From: Hordeum vulgare subsp. vulgare
Lineage: Eukaryota; Streptophyta; Magnoliopsida; Poales; Poaceae
Direction: 5' to 3'
Length of the DNA stretch: 64,000 bases
NCBI RefSeq assembly: GCF_904849725.1
Contig: NC_058521.1
Coordinates: 341,046,638-341,110,637 of the forward strand
Positions 22,778-35,179 of this stretch are shown here, in pieces. How positions within the stretch are numbered: the first letter of the stretch is position 1; the number at the start of each line of letters is the position of its first letter. Below the pieces are notes generated by a model. It saw nothing but the letters and a program-made list of their open reading frames with translations, searched no databases and was not told the DNA's origin. Made by a program: the position numbers and the translations under genes.

Positions 22778-24812
22778 TGGCGGCGGCGGACGGGCACCAG
22801 GCGCTGGAACCCCCCCGGGTAGGTCCACAGTGCTGAATCGCGAAGGGCTCGATAAGATTCTCCTATGGTCGCGGCTGGCTCAAGCAACTGGGGGCCAACC
22901 ATGATCTCGCCGGTGTCGGCCCCCTCGCCGAGCTGCCAGCAACCATTGTCGCTCTTCATCACCCGACGGTCTTATCCGGCTTGCTTCCCCCATTCTCGGA
23001 GTTCTTCAATGCCATTCTCGCACATTACCAAATTCATGCGATGCATCTTGATCCGAGTAACGTTGTCCTCCTCTCGTCTTCCCCTTCCTCCACAAGGCCT
23101 TTTTTGGCATTCTTCCCTTGGTGGCATTGTTCTTGCACTTCTCTCTCCAGTTGACCCCACCCGATCAGCGCTCCGGGTGCGCGTTCTTCCAGGCCGTGGA
23201 CGCGATGGCGGGCAAGTGCATCGATATGAATATCGATCACTTCGTCGAGGGTTTCAGGCGGCAGTGGGTGTTCCTGGACGCTGGGAAGTACATCCCCCTG
23301 CTGGTGACCCCATCCTCTCCAGTGATGCCGAGCTGCAGGTGGGATCATGCGCGGCTCGATGACTCAAGGTTGTCATCGGTGCAGGGTGATTGGAGACCTT
23401 GAGGGAAGCGGGGGTGACCGCCACGCTGGTGGTGAGGGAGTTCCTTAGGTGGCGGATTGCCCCCCTTCAACGTCACTCTCGCCCAATGCGGACGTTTTCT
23501 TGGCCTAATGATCCCATGCAGCTCCATATGGAGCGCCTACCGATCGACATGCTCGACTGGGTGCTCTGGGTCTTGCTGGGCAAAACCGTCGACGATCTTC
23601 CCCACGGGGGGCACAACCTGTACAAGTACAAGAACATGGGAGACCTTGCCCAGACGATGCCCCGCTTCTATCAGTGGGGGCTGCTTCCTAGGGGCGAGGA
23701 GGGGCCTCAGGACACACCTGTCCTGATGGCTTCCGAGCCGGGGCTTCCACAGGCCTAGAGCCCCCAGCCGCGATAGAGGAGGGAGGTGGGCCTTCGCCTT
23801 AGGCCCGATCCGAGGGCAGCACTCAGGCCTTGCCGAGGGTGCTGAAGAGGAGGATATGGGTCGCCAAGGATGAGTAAGCTCCACCCCTCGGTTTTCCTTG
23901 CTTCCGTGGTTCACGCATGACTCATCCCTCCTTCGTGCAGGCTTCCGGTGAGAAAGAGGGCCAGCAAGCGCCCTGGCCCGGCGCATGGCCTCTCGCCATC
24001 GGTCAGGGCTAGGGGGAGTGGCCTTGGCGCGCCAGACTATTGTGTGAGCGATGCGTCTGGTCACGACGCGACTCTACCCACGCCTGCCGAGGCCACGAGG
24101 CGAAGCGCGGGGACTCCCCTAGTGTCTCCCGCGGCAATCCCTACGGGTGAGGATGTGTCTAAGGGGCAAGAGCCGCTAGTCACCTCCGGCGCCCCGCCCG
24201 ACACCGTGGACAATTCCAAGGAGCCAACTACCCCGGAGGGGGTCACGAGCTCCGTGTGCACGACGCCCAGCCCTGGTGGGGCGGGGCGAGCATCAACTAG
24301 CTCCCAGCCACCGGCGTGTGGATCTGGAGCCCGCGGGGCCCCGTCTGGGAGCGAAAGTGTTGGTCCCGAGCCGGACTAGGCCAAGGAGCTCGCGGCCTCC
24401 CGGACCTCGGTCCGCCAAAACCTCCCAAAGAACTCCTTGAGCACGGTGGGGCAGATTGGGGTAGAGATTCGAGATGCTGACGTACCCTTCGCCGAGGAGC
24501 GCATGCGCTTGGCTCGTGGGTGGCATCAGCTTGACATGGTCGTCAAGCTGAGCCGCCACCAACATGAATCAGTGTGTTCGAAGGACGAAGCATCCACCAC
24601 CACGGCGAAGGAGGCATGCGAGCGCACCCTCCGTGAAGCCGAAGAAGAAGTCGAGCAACATGGGACCGCATAGGCTCACGAGAGGGAGCTTCAGGCTTCC
24701 AAAGCTGCTTTGGAGCCGCAACTCCGAGGGAGGATGGTCGACGTGAAGGAAGTGCGCGAGCTCACCCTTCACGAGGTAGACCTCTAGGTCCTCGAACAAC
24801 AACTTGCTTTCG
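22778..24812 (+). pseudogene. Antisense gene of Tat-type element B (PF04195-like), truncated
   Basis: Several plus-strand frames together read as the plant 'putative gypsy type transposon' protein: a domain at about 23005-23300 with FFQAVDAMAGKC and FVEGFRRQWVFLDAGKY, then LPIDMLDWVLWVLLGKT at about 23540. A probable intron (23874-23940) separates this from a Pro/Ser/Gly-rich region (23945-24379) and a coiled-coil tail with in-frame stops at 24377-24379 and 24671-24673. The gene is cut at 24812 by the LTR of element C. Its orientation is opposite to the pol genes of its family. The N-terminal start is uncertain. Confidence 0.65.
23874..23940 (+). other. Probable intron in the antisense gene of element B
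   Basis: A GTAAGC donor at 23874 and a pyrimidine-rich CTTCGTGCAG acceptor ending at 23940 join two frames that otherwise end at stops. Confidence 0.5.
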
Positions 24813-25401
24813 TGTCATGGGAATGATCCTGACAATAGTACCAGGGGTACGAATGAGGGGAAGAGTCTAGCTAGGGCGCATAGGATGCACTCGGATATAC
24901 GAGTTCAGGCCCCACTCGGGAGTGGTAACGACCCTACACCTCGAACCTCGGAGTCTGGTGTTGGATTATAGAGTTTGAGATAGTACTGATTGCTGAACCC
25001 TTGCCCAGGAGCCCGGGAGTGGCTTATATAAAGTGCGGCACGACCGGCCGGGCTTCATTGCAAGGGCGAGTAAATGCTAATAACTACAGAAGTTACTAGT
25101 AAAAACAACTCTAACTATGGTGTTATTGGTAATGCATATCTTCACTGCACTTCATGTAGTAGTTCAAGTCTGTGGCCATTGTAGTTCTTCGTTGCCCATG
25201 TCCTGTTGCAGTCCAAGTGTTGAGGGATGTCCGACTGATATGAAACAGACCGAGTGAAGTAGTGTGAGCCGAGTGGCACACACTTGTCCGAGTGAGACCA
25301 TGACCGCGTAGGTGACTTATGGGACGCTGATGTCCATGTAGGGTCTTGGGCAGGCCTAGGTACTCAGGTCCATAGGACAACTCCTAATTTGCAACCCCGT
25401 C
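24813..25401 (-). repeat. 3' LTR of element C
   Basis: In plus orientation from TGTCATGGGAATG to CAACCCCGTCA (589 bp), so the minus-strand LTR reads TGACGGGG to CATGACA. A TATA-like CTTATATAAAG lies at 25023-25033. It is followed by GTAGCCCCCGAATC, the purine tract on the other strand. Confidence 0.72.
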
Positions 25402-25415
25402 AGTAGCCCCCGAAT
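25402..25415 (-). other. Polypurine tract of element C
   Basis: On the minus strand GATTCGGGGGCTAC abuts the 3' LTR. Confidence 0.55.
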
Positions 25416-26025
25416 CAGTTGGGGTTTTATTGCCTGAGTGGAAGGCAGTCGATTGTGCCCTCGATGTCTCAGGGACGCCGAGGTTGTAGCATGGGGCTAC
25501 ATCACTCGGGCTCTTATAAATCACTACGGATTCAGGAGTGAAAGACTCCTAGTGCGGAAGTGTGTTAGTTTGCTTCCAATCGGTAATAATCAAATACCTT
25601 TAATGATGGTATGTATAATGAATCGAATGATCGTGGGCTCTGAGCTTCGATCACCCAATCGGTGGAGGAGGATGGGTCCTACGACTCGCGCCATGGCGCG
25701 GGCGATCTGATCGCCTTGTTCTGTGGTACAAATGTTTGTGGTCCCATGGAAGGGCGAGCGACAGAGTATTCGACTCTCCTCGTTATGTGCTCTCGATAAG
25801 GAATTCATTCAGGCAGTGAAGGGGGAGCAATTTTTCCGTGATATTTTCAATTGAGGGAGCGCGTTGTGAAGCAAAATCAGCGGCGATGTGAGTAGTGGAA
25901 GTAGTGGAGGGGCGCCTCGGTTTCCGTGCGTCAAATATCACAGTCATGCTACAGGAACACTGTCATCAGGATTCTGTAGATCTTACTTGTGCACACGGAA
26001 TACTCGATGGGGTATCTTTCTGTAG

Positions 26026-26037
26026 CATATAAATAGG
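26026..26037 (+). promoter_or_regulatory. TATA box of the antisense gene of element C
   Basis: CATATAAATAGG on the plus strand lies about 230 bp before the first long frame of the antisense gene and outside the LTR, so it looks like a private promoter. Confidence 0.5.
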
Positions 26038-26258
26038 CTGAAGCTGTGAAGGAAAAGAATCGCACCACTAGATCAGAGTCCCCTTTTTCTCCTTCCTTGA
26101 GCCTTGCGGTTGCCACTTCTCGAGTTCTTCCACCTCGTCCGCCCCAAGAAAGGTGCAACCTCGAGACCCGAGCGGGCCAGGAAAGGCTAGCACGGTTCCT
26201 TTTCGAGTGCCAGTGAGCCTCCACCAGCGTGGATCCAAGGTGACCGGATTCTGTCCGG

Positions 26259-28797
26259 GTGTCCAAGGAGCGAATGCTGGACGTGGAGAGCAATGGCTTG
26301 GTGGTTCCGGGCAGTTGGCGGCTGCCGGATGAAGGCGATCTCGAACCCTTGCCAAGGGGCGATGAGCAGGTGCTCCTGGTCACCCACATTGAAAGAGGTT
26401 TCTCCCTACCCCCGCATCCGTTCTTCCGAGCTTTCCTTGACTTTTTTGGCGTGCAACTTCACCACTTCCCCCCCCAATGCTGTCTCGTACTTATCTGCTT
26501 ATGTATCCCTGTGTGAGAATTTCCTCGGGTGCTATCCGCAATGGGGATTATTAAAGCAACTATTCATGGGCCGAGGGATGATAGTGACGAAATCTTCTCA
26601 GTCGGGGGGGGAACACATGTAGTGCAGCTTTGCGGTGGCTTAGGAATCCAACTCAGGGGTAAGAGTAGTTTTCCTCAGATGTCCATCAATGATTCGGTGA
26701 AGGGTGGGCATGACTCCTGGTTTTACTGCGAGGGCGTCCCAATCGATGAGGGTCAGTCGGACCTCCTGCTTTATTCGCCTGAGCGAATTCGGTCGGCTCC
26801 CTCATTGGCTGTGTCGAAGGAAGAGAGGACATACATAGATATCTTGGTGATAGAATTGGTCGCCTTGTTGTGGAAGAAAATCAATGGGATGGACGTCTTG
26901 GAAGTCTTTTTCTAGCGGAGGATCCAACCTTTGTAGGCAAGGGTCCATCTCATGTGGATGTATAGAGGTCCGGATGATCTGACTCGCATTGTCCTAGAGG
27001 ATATCGGGGCAGAGCGGCCGATGGAAAATCTCAAGGATATTACACCTATGCGAGACAATCCAAGGGGCACCAGGTTGGTACCGTCGATCTCAGCAGAGCT
27101 GCCTCCGAATGAGGTAAAGCTTCACGAGCTTGAACCGACTGAATTTGTTCATTGCTTGTTGTTTTCGTTTGTTATAACTTTGTCACTCGGGATGCTTTCA
27201 CATGACTCGTGAGTTCAATACCGGTTGTTGACTGAGCACCCATCGACGTGGCGAGTGACACCGAGCATCAGGGGGACTCGGAAGGCGAAGAAGATGAAGA
27301 TGACGACGAGGAGACACATGAGAGTGACGAGGAACACGGGGATGAGGCGGAGTCCACCCCGTGTGATGAAGTTCCACCTGAGACCCGCTCGAAAGCATGT
27401 CAGGACCCTAGGGCCCATATCGGTGGCGCTAAGACTCCGAAGGTGGTGAAACTGACTGTGTCGGCTATGCCAACCCGAAGTTCCAAACGTGGTCAGAGCG
27501 AGCAGGAGGTGTCGCCCGAGAAGGTTGCCAAACACCCCAAGACTATGAACTCAAAGCCCAGAAGGCTGTCCTGCCGCGAATTAAGGTCGATGTGCTAGTT
27601 GCTTTAGCGTAAGTACCTCCGCCAAAAGATTTTTCCTTTCCTACTCAAGGTATTCCGAGTGATGACCCGTAATCTTGTTGTGTTTGTTGCATAGCTGGCA
27701 CATCGACCGCTTCTCTGGAGCCGAAGGCCTCCGACAAAGGGCAAACGAATGGCAACGTTACTTCTTCTAAAGGTACCTCTTGGGCATATTTTTGTGCCAG
27801 TTAGGCCTTGAGGATTTAGCCACGTGATGATGCTTTGGATGTTTGTGGATGTGTGCAGAGCCACGAGTTGTGATTGAACTTATCCTGCCGGTCCTGTCGT
27901 GGCTGGAGGAGCGTCCAAACAAGCTGCGACCCCCAGCCGAGTGATCGAGTCCTTGACTACCTAGGTTCAGGTTCATGAGGTTAAGGAGACTCCTTCGGTT
28001 GGAGTGCCACTCGGACTTGGTCCATCCGCCATGTCGTCGCTTACTTTTATGGACCGCAACCTCTTCCAGCTGCACCATATCCCAGAGGATTAGGAGGGAG
28101 CATGCAAGGTAGCCCTGGCTCAACTGGAAGTAATGGTTAGGTGGCTTAAAGAAGCATACGATGCTAGTGAAGCCGTGGCGAAGAACATATGGGTGAGTCC
28201 TGTTGTGCACACATGTTTTTGTTTTTGAACTTAATCCCGAGTGTGTTTGCTCTGAGGCACACCCACTGGGTGTCGTTTTCCAGTGGGAGCGCGCTAAGTG
28301 CACCCACTAGGTGTAGTCCCCGACGCTACCGTCGACCGGAGGAGTCGGCGGTAGTCTTAGTTCCTGTTTTGATTCGAGTAAGGTGGATAGGTTACAGGGA
28401 CCTTTTTCCCTCCTCTTATTTTTCTGGTGGGGCGCACTGAGCGCACCCACTGGGTGTAGTCCCCGAGGCTACTGTTGACTGGATCAGTCGGCGGTAGTCT
28501 TAGAGTTAATATATTGTATTCTGCTTGACTTGTATCTGTTGATGATAATTTGCTTGCGGGCCCGGGGGCCGTGATGATGTTGTGGAGTTGGAGCTCCAAG
28601 CCCTCCGACTGAGATTTGATGCTGAAAAGGCTAAGAATAAGCGACTGGAACAGAAAAAACATATAGCCGAAGCTAAGATTTCGCTGTCCGGCTGGTTCTT
28701 GATTCGGTTGTCTTTCCTATCCGACCGAGGCTGTCTTGTCAGATTGCCTTTCTGAGAGGTTAAATAATTCCATTTCTCTAGTTACCATGAAGGATAC
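26259..28797 (+). pseudogene. Antisense gene of element C, 5' part (PF04195-like, spliced)
   Basis: The plus strand encodes WRLPDEGDLEPLPRGDE, then IERGFSLPPHPFFRAFLDFF and NAVSYLSAYVSLCENFLG, the conserved block of the 'putative gypsy type transposon' family, continuing to GGHDSWFYCEGVPIDEG near 26705. The frame shifts at a run of eight C (26468-26475) and again at a run of eight G (26604-26611). A strongly acidic segment (EEDEDDDEETHESDEEHGDE) lies at about 27280-27340. Further short exons appear to follow, separated by introns with GT/AG borders (for example GTAAGTACC at 27610). A coiled-coil region starts near 28575 and is interrupted at 28797 by a solo LTR. The role of these proteins is unknown. 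Confidence 0.68.
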
Positions 28798-31700
28798 TGT
28801 AACGACAAAGATGCGGTCCTTTCCGATCTGGGGGTCGAGGCCCCCGAATAGGAAAGAAGCGCATCTAAGCGTTTCGCAAGCAAGTAAACATAGCACATAA
28901 TAATAATTACAGTAGACAATCTGGGATTCAACTTACTTCTTATTAATAATACAGAGTACAACGCAGATAGAAACAAGGTAGTTCCGGTACGGACTACAAA
29001 ACAAGGAAAATGCTATGCTACCCGCTGCAGGCCCATGATCACGACCACGGCTCAGTCCTGTGGATAGTTCACGTAAAGGCGATCTGTCTCCTCGTCGTAC
29101 TGCCACGCCAGCTGGGTGCCGTCGGGATCATCTGTCTCCGAGATACCAGTACCTGCTGGGAGTTTCGGAGGAATCCGTGAGGCACGGGAACTCAGCAATC
29201 TAGGACCTTGGTGCCAAATCTAGTCACGTTATTTGGGTAAGGAGGGGATGTAGTGTTTCAGGCTGCTGCAACCTATGATTGAATAAGTGGCTATCTTACG
29301 CAACAGAGAAGTGAAAGTGGTCTACGCTAACGATCGGGAATACTTGATCAGAAAGTGATCCTGAACACCTACCTACGGCATTCATAACCCCATCGTGTTC
29401 CCCGATCGAAGAGAGATCTTCGAAGGGACAGTCACGGTTACGCACACAGTTGGCATATTTTGTTAGTTCATGTTTAAGTTCTCTAATACCGGATGTTAAC
29501 AAGATATTACAAATTGCCACATAACCGCGGGCACGACTTTCCGAAAGATTAAACCCTGCAGGAGTGCTCCAACTAGTCCATCACAAACGAACACAGGCCA
29601 CAAAGGCATCCTCTATCACGAATCTCGTGATCTCGTCGGATTCCTTAGAGGAAAACCTCAACTCTGGGGAAAACCAAAGCTTCACTGGGATTCCTATACG
29701 CAAGATATACCGCTAAGGTAAGACAAGACCAGCAGGACCTCCCGTTGTGTCGACGACCCTGATAAGAGCCGCGTATCTGAGTCTCAAGACACGACAGATG
29801 AGCTAGACGTTGGGATGGCTAAACCTCTGGGTGACCAGTGGGGCCCCGGACATCGCTCAGGTGGGGCTAACACTCATGAGGAGCACTGGCCCGGGTTGTT
29901 GATTAAATTCGTCGGGGTAGCTATTCCCTATGCAGATTATTATGTGATTAGCAGATTAAAACCAAAGTTGGGTCCTCCCGGACAAGCCTTAGCACTACGC
30001 GATTTATCAAGGGGGTCCCCATAACAACCCCGAACGTGTTAGGAGCGATCATTATGGAATCAAACACCGGTAACCGGTAACTAAGGCGGCAATAACGGAA
30101 CCAGACACCCGGCAAAAGGCTAGGCCTCCCGTCATTTACCAAGTATATAGATACATTAATTAAATAACAGAATTTAATATAATGATATCAAGCTCATGTC
30201 ATCACATGAGTTTAAAACACCTGCAACTAACAATGCTAACATTAGCAGCTGAGCAAGCCTACCAAGCCATACAAGTTTGCTAGGAAAGAGTTCGATGTTT
30301 AGGCTCATGGCATATGAAGAGGCAATATATTTTCAGTGGTAGGCAACGAGCAATACGACATGGAATCGAAACTAACATAACAAGTCTAGGGATGGAATCA
30401 AGGTCATATCATCTTGCGTGCGATATCCTCAGCTCGGAATGGTTCTGGATCGTCCTGCACGTACTCCCCTGACTCCACGTATTCGTTCTCCGCTCCCGGT
30501 GCTACCCAACATAATAATAACAGCCAATGAACAGCAGCACCACAAAATGCAACAATCACATGATCCATGGGATGAAAGTTGAGCATGCACCACTATTCCT
30601 ATCACTAGCACAAGCAAAATAAGCTACAGCAAGTTTCTGGACAGAACTTGCACTAAACTATTTGGAAATGCATGGGAATGACATGAACAGATGCAGCTCG
30701 TAAAAAACGGTGCAAAACCATATAAAGTACAATGCAAACGGAGCTACGGATCAACGGGAATCAACGAAACAAGATATGAAGCTCTACGTGAAAGATTCAA
30801 CACCACACACACAATTGGCACAAATCTGGTATTCCCAGGTAGCCAAGACATATAACAACCCAACATAAATGAAATGGAGCAAGGTAGAACACCACAACAT
30901 CAATTAGGCACAAACTTTGAACAAAATGGCAAAACTACATAATCTGCCAGTTTCTGCATCTTAGCTGTTTGGAAGCAACATGCAACATAGCTACAGGTCT
31001 TCAAACATGACAAATAATATATGTGGCTGTTGCCAACCAAGAACACTTGAAGCCCCAGCAAGAATAACAGCAAAAGGAATTAAACTCTAGAAGATATAAG
31101 GCCACAAACTTTCCCAAAACCATCAGATCTCAGGGACTTAGTGAAAATTCCTGCACCTGAGTTTCTGTTTCTGTTCTGAAGCTTTTTTACAGCAATCCAA
31201 ATACAGGCTACATGACTCAAAAAGACTTGAAAATTGACAGGAAGCTTCAAAAACATATCAGGTTCAAAATACTAGCACTGAACTAAGTCCAGTTCACAAC
31301 AGTATGACCAGCACATCCTCATCTACAGGGGAAGAAAATGTTTCCAGCATCCCAGACTTAGTGAAATTTTCGGAGTTCAAAAATCTGGAATTTTCCAGCC
31401 ACATGCCCACTTGGTCTAGGCATAGTTTGCACACACATGTCACCAAGATGTGATTGACACCACTATGGTGTTGAGCACAAACCCCTACTATTAACACACA
31501 AAACCCCATGCCCTTGGGCTCCATCTATACCATGGAATCAAAGACCAAACTTCCAACAAAATGTAAATGCAACTCCATAAGGTATGCTTCTAAGATGACA
31601 ATTACATAGGTGAGTTTTATGTGCACAATGACAAAGTGACATGGGGGTTTGAACCCCATGTTTGTGTCATACACATCAACAACACCAACACACACGAGCC

Positions 31701-32305
31701 AACCCCACACACACAATATGCTCTCTCTCATATTAAACATGAGGAGGTGCACCACTTGTAAAGGTGGGAAGGTCCACACCACCCACATATCTAGCATGAC
31801 ACAAAGCTAGTCCTACTAGAACTAGTTAGAACATACAATAGCTACACTCCCTAAATGAATCCAACACCACCACACACTACTAAGTCATATGCACAACAAT
31901 GCTCTACATGCCTTACCATGGGTGAGGCTCTCACACACAATCTATACTAGTGCTACCACAAGTTAATGCACATACATCACAATCTATATCCACCAAGGCT
32001 TAAACTTCAAGGCTTGTGCAATTGCACAAGCATGTGTATGGGGTTACACACACACTTGCACACACACTCAACCCCAAGCTCAAACTCCCACACACATCAA
32101 ACTCACCACTACCACTAGCACACTAACCCTACTTACAAGATCTCTCTCACAAGAACACATGCACACATCACCTCAAATGGCCATGCTATAGCAGCAAAGA
32201 AAACATAAACATGTCCTCTGCCATCTAAGCTTACTGCACAACCCTCAACTAATCAAAAGAGCAAAAGGAAAAGAAACAAAAGCAGGGAAAAGAAATGAAA
32301 TAAAA

Positions 32306-32376
32306 GGGCACCCTGGGGTTTGATCCCCTGTGCCTCTGGTGTGCAAGCCTGGCGCACACCACTCGGCTGAGAGGGC
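32306..32376 (-). other. tRNA-like unit in the solo LTR, copy 1
   Basis: On the minus strand, GCCCTCT at the start can pair with AGGGTGC at the end in six of seven positions. CAGCCGAGTGGTGTG resembles the A box and D arm of Ser/Leu tRNAs, and GGGGATCAAACCCC is a T-arm/B-box-like hairpin. About 71 nt separate the ends. The anticodon arm is poor, so this is at best a decayed tRNA-derived sequence. Confidence 0.45.
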
Positions 32377-32471
32377 ATGCTCGACAGGAAGTCTATCTCA
32401 GCAGAAGTTTATGCAGTTGCACTGCTACTGAACTCTACTGTCAGGAAAGAAAAATAACAAAAAGGGGAGGT

Positions 32472-32541
32472 GTATACCCTGGGATTTGATCCCAGGACCT
32501 TGCGGGAACATCGCCACACACCAACCACTACGCTACGCTGC
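32472..32541 (-). other. tRNA-like unit in the solo LTR, copy 2
   Basis: About 95-100 bp from copy 1 and in the same orientation. GTAGCGTAGTGGTTGG matches an A box well, and CTGGGATCAAATCCCAG forms a T-arm-like hairpin. It is about 70 nt long. It lacks a convincing anticodon arm. Confidence 0.45.
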
Positions 32542-34115
32542 AATGACTGACGGAGGAAGGAACTAACGCAACGTAACATGCCTCGAACCTACTCGCTGGC
32601 ATGCACCTGCGAGCCGGTGACAGGGAGGTCACCGGGGATGGTATTCCCTACCACGGCCTCTACCACGCCTGCGGGAAAGGGAAAGAAGCACCTGCATCTA
32701 CACGGGAACTACCCACACCGACCGCTCTACCCCTACGTACACACCACACATCCTCCTGTCGCTCTCTCCTATGAACAGAGAGCACGGCGGCTACACCGAC
32801 AGATCCAACCAAGGAGAAGGGAGGAGGGGCGGTCGTCACCTAGAGCAGGAAGAGGGGGCGCCGATCTGTGACGGGAGAAGCGCCGGAGAGAAGAAGGCGA
32901 CCGAGGTAGGACTGCTGCAGACCCGAAGCAGGGGAAGGAGTTCGCCGGGTGCGCGCCGAAGACAAGCTCCTGCCCGTTGCTGTGGTCTCTCCCCGACCTC
33001 AACAACGGCGGGAACGGAGCGCGGGCACTCTCCCCAAGCTCCCGGACATGGTGGCCGTGCCGCCCGACGAAGCACGCGGGGTAGACGCCGGCGAGCTCTC
33101 TTCTCTGCACTCTCTGCTAACCCTACCGGAAGTTACCTGGGGAAGAAAGGAAGAGATGGAGGGGGAGGAAGGAGATGGCGGCGGTAGGAGGGAACCCTAG
33201 TCGAGGGGAGGGCTCGGACGCCAGCTAAATAGGGCCCTCGACGTTTGTGCCATGGCACCGTCAGCTCCTCCCTCTCTCTCACGTACTGACGGAAAGGAGA
33301 AAAGCGGGGGGAGGAGAAGTGACGGCGTCAGGAGGAGGAGGGGGCTCGCTCGCGTGGGCTCTCGCTGGAGGGAGAGCAGCTGGGCCAGAAGAGTGAAGGA
33401 AGCCCACGGCAAGCACTATAAGAAAGGCCCCAGTGGCCTTTCCCAATTAAAAGAATCACGAGAAGGAAAGCAATAAAACAAATAAACTGGTGGGGATAAA
33501 CTTAAAAGGGAAAAATCCCCTGGTCATAAGGAATTATGGCCCATTAGAATAAAATAGGAAAGCAATATTTGGAGCCATTTGAAATAAATGCAAAACAGTA
33601 ATTAATTTACTGTTTTGGGTTTATTTGCACCTCTAAAAATCAAAGAACAAATCAGCAAAATTACACCTCCTCATAACCACAATTTACTCTAACCACCAGA
33701 CATTTTAGAATAACTTTTGGGAAGAAGGAATTTTGACATGAGATAACAGGAGGGAAAAGGATTTTAAATAGCAAAGAGCTTTGAACATACTTAGCACTCA
33801 CTCCTACCCATCACACACCAACATCACATGCATCACACAAGATAGTGCAATTCCACAACATAACCCTAGTAAGATCACATGCAATCATAACACCACAACA
33901 CTAACTCCTACTAAGAACATATGCCAACATGATCATGACATGCAATCATAAGGTATGGCAAGGAATGATATGGCATGGATGCATGCATGCAAATGCAAAA
34001 TAGAAAGTGGCACATGAAATCATACATGCATAGAAACTCTCATGACAAAGTCAAGGTGGTCCCACATGGAAGGTTACAAAAAGGGAAAGTCCTACACTTG
34101 GGGCATTACAGATAC

Positions 34116-34995
34116 CCTCGAGAAGAGGGATGAAGAACTAGCATCGGCTTGGAAGGAGGCCAAGCAGAAGACCCAGGCGGCGGATACCAAGCTTAAGATG
34201 GTCGGGACACTTGAAGAAGAGAATGGGCTTTAGAAGGCTGGCGCGGAGAAATCGGCTACGGAGGTCGCTGAGCTGAAGAAGCACTACACCGAGTGGGAGA
34301 CCAAACTTGAGAAGGTCATCGCCAAGAAAGCTGAACTGGAGCAGTTCATTGAGGACTTCAGCGTGCAACATTGTGAGAAGCTTAAACGTATGTTAAGCGT
34401 CCGAATGATCTCTCATTGTTGCTTTGCCATTTCTGAGTGATGTTGTCTCATATTTTTGTTTTTTAGACTGAATCTAGCCTTCTGCATTGGTGTTGAGGAA
34501 GAGACAGCGCAGATAGATAAAGAACTAAATCCGAAGGTAGAGCTCCTGAAGGATAGTGCTATCTTAGCTCTTCTAAGGCTGGAAGCCCGCGTCGACTATG
34601 TGTTGGGTTGCTTCAAGTGGCTTCAGTCGACCGTTCGGGAGATAGATCAAGAGAAGACCCCTGACAATGCACTCCCAAAGGACGCCCAGACCATCGTGAA
34701 GCGTGTGAGGCCCATCCCCAGCAAACTCAAATCTTGGAGGAAGTCATCAGCGAGGGCTAGAGCCGACATTGCCCTCTCGTTCGTCCACATCCATTGTAAA
34801 GGAGTGGACAAGGAGAAGGTGACGAATCTCTAGGTCGTCAATAGCAGAACTGCCAAGGTCGAGGACTTCATGGAGATGTGCATGGTGGCTGCCACCCAGA
34901 TTGTGGAGGGCATCGACCTCGACACCTTCGTGGAAGTAGTGGAATCTTCGGCTCCGAGTGAGGCTCGGAGGAAAGAAAACATTTTTAAGTTTTAA
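34116..34995 (+). pseudogene. Antisense gene of element C, 3' part
   Basis: The frame resumes directly after the solo LTR with LEKRDEELASAWKEAKQKTQ, a clear coiled coil (to about 34387). A probable intron, 34388-34466 (GTATGT donor, TTTTTTAG acceptor), follows. The second exon gives ALLRLEARVDYVLG, KLKSWRKSSARARADIALS and, after an in-frame TAG at 34831-34833, VEDFMEMCMVAATQIVEG, ending at TAA 34993-34995. The first exon also contains a TAG near 34231. This is the typical C-terminal half of the Tat antisense protein. Confidence 0.68.
34388..34466 (+). other. Probable intron in the antisense gene of element C
   Basis: GTATGTTAAG donor and TTTTGTTTTTTAG acceptor. The intervening sequence is AT-rich with stops, and both flanking exons are coding in the expected order. 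Confidence 0.55.
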
Positions 34996-35179
34996 TTTTC
35001 CTCGGGATGCCGAGTGGTTTTATGTAACCCCAAACTTTGAGCGAGACTTGAACTGTCTCTTATGCACGCCGTTTGGTGAACTTGGTTATGTTTATCCATA
35101 TTCGAGTTTGGATCTTTTTTCTTGGTTGTCTTTATTCGGGACCACTTTTACTCGGTCGAAATATGGTTCGCATCTGATT

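Larger units (their letters stand above)
28798..34110 (-). mobile_element. Solo LTR (5.3 kb) of a long-LTR Gypsy element
   Basis: In plus orientation it runs from TGTAACGACAAAG to GGGGCATTACA with a perfect GATAC duplication at 28793-28797 and 34111-34115. No coding domain or second LTR is inside, so it is a solo LTR. Parts of 29760-30030, when reversed, resemble 4660-5000 of the plus-strand solo LTR (for example TTATGGGGACCCCCTTGAT). A GC-rich segment at 32700-33400 probably includes the promoter and leader. It splits the coiled-coil exon of the element C antisense gene: ATGAAG-GATAC on one side continues as CCTCGAGAAG on the other. Confidence 0.88.

Noticed and set aside
27215..27535. Minus-strand ORF of 106 codons
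   Set aside because: It is the reverse shadow of the acidic Glu/Asp-rich exon of the antisense gene.
32306..32541. Functional tRNA genes
   Set aside because: A- and B-box-like blocks are present but anticodon arms are poor and the units lie inside an LTR.
32578..33476. GC-rich ORFs (Arg/Gly-rich) in the second solo LTR
   Set aside because: Same pattern as above: composition-driven open frames in an LTR promoter/leader, on both strands at once.
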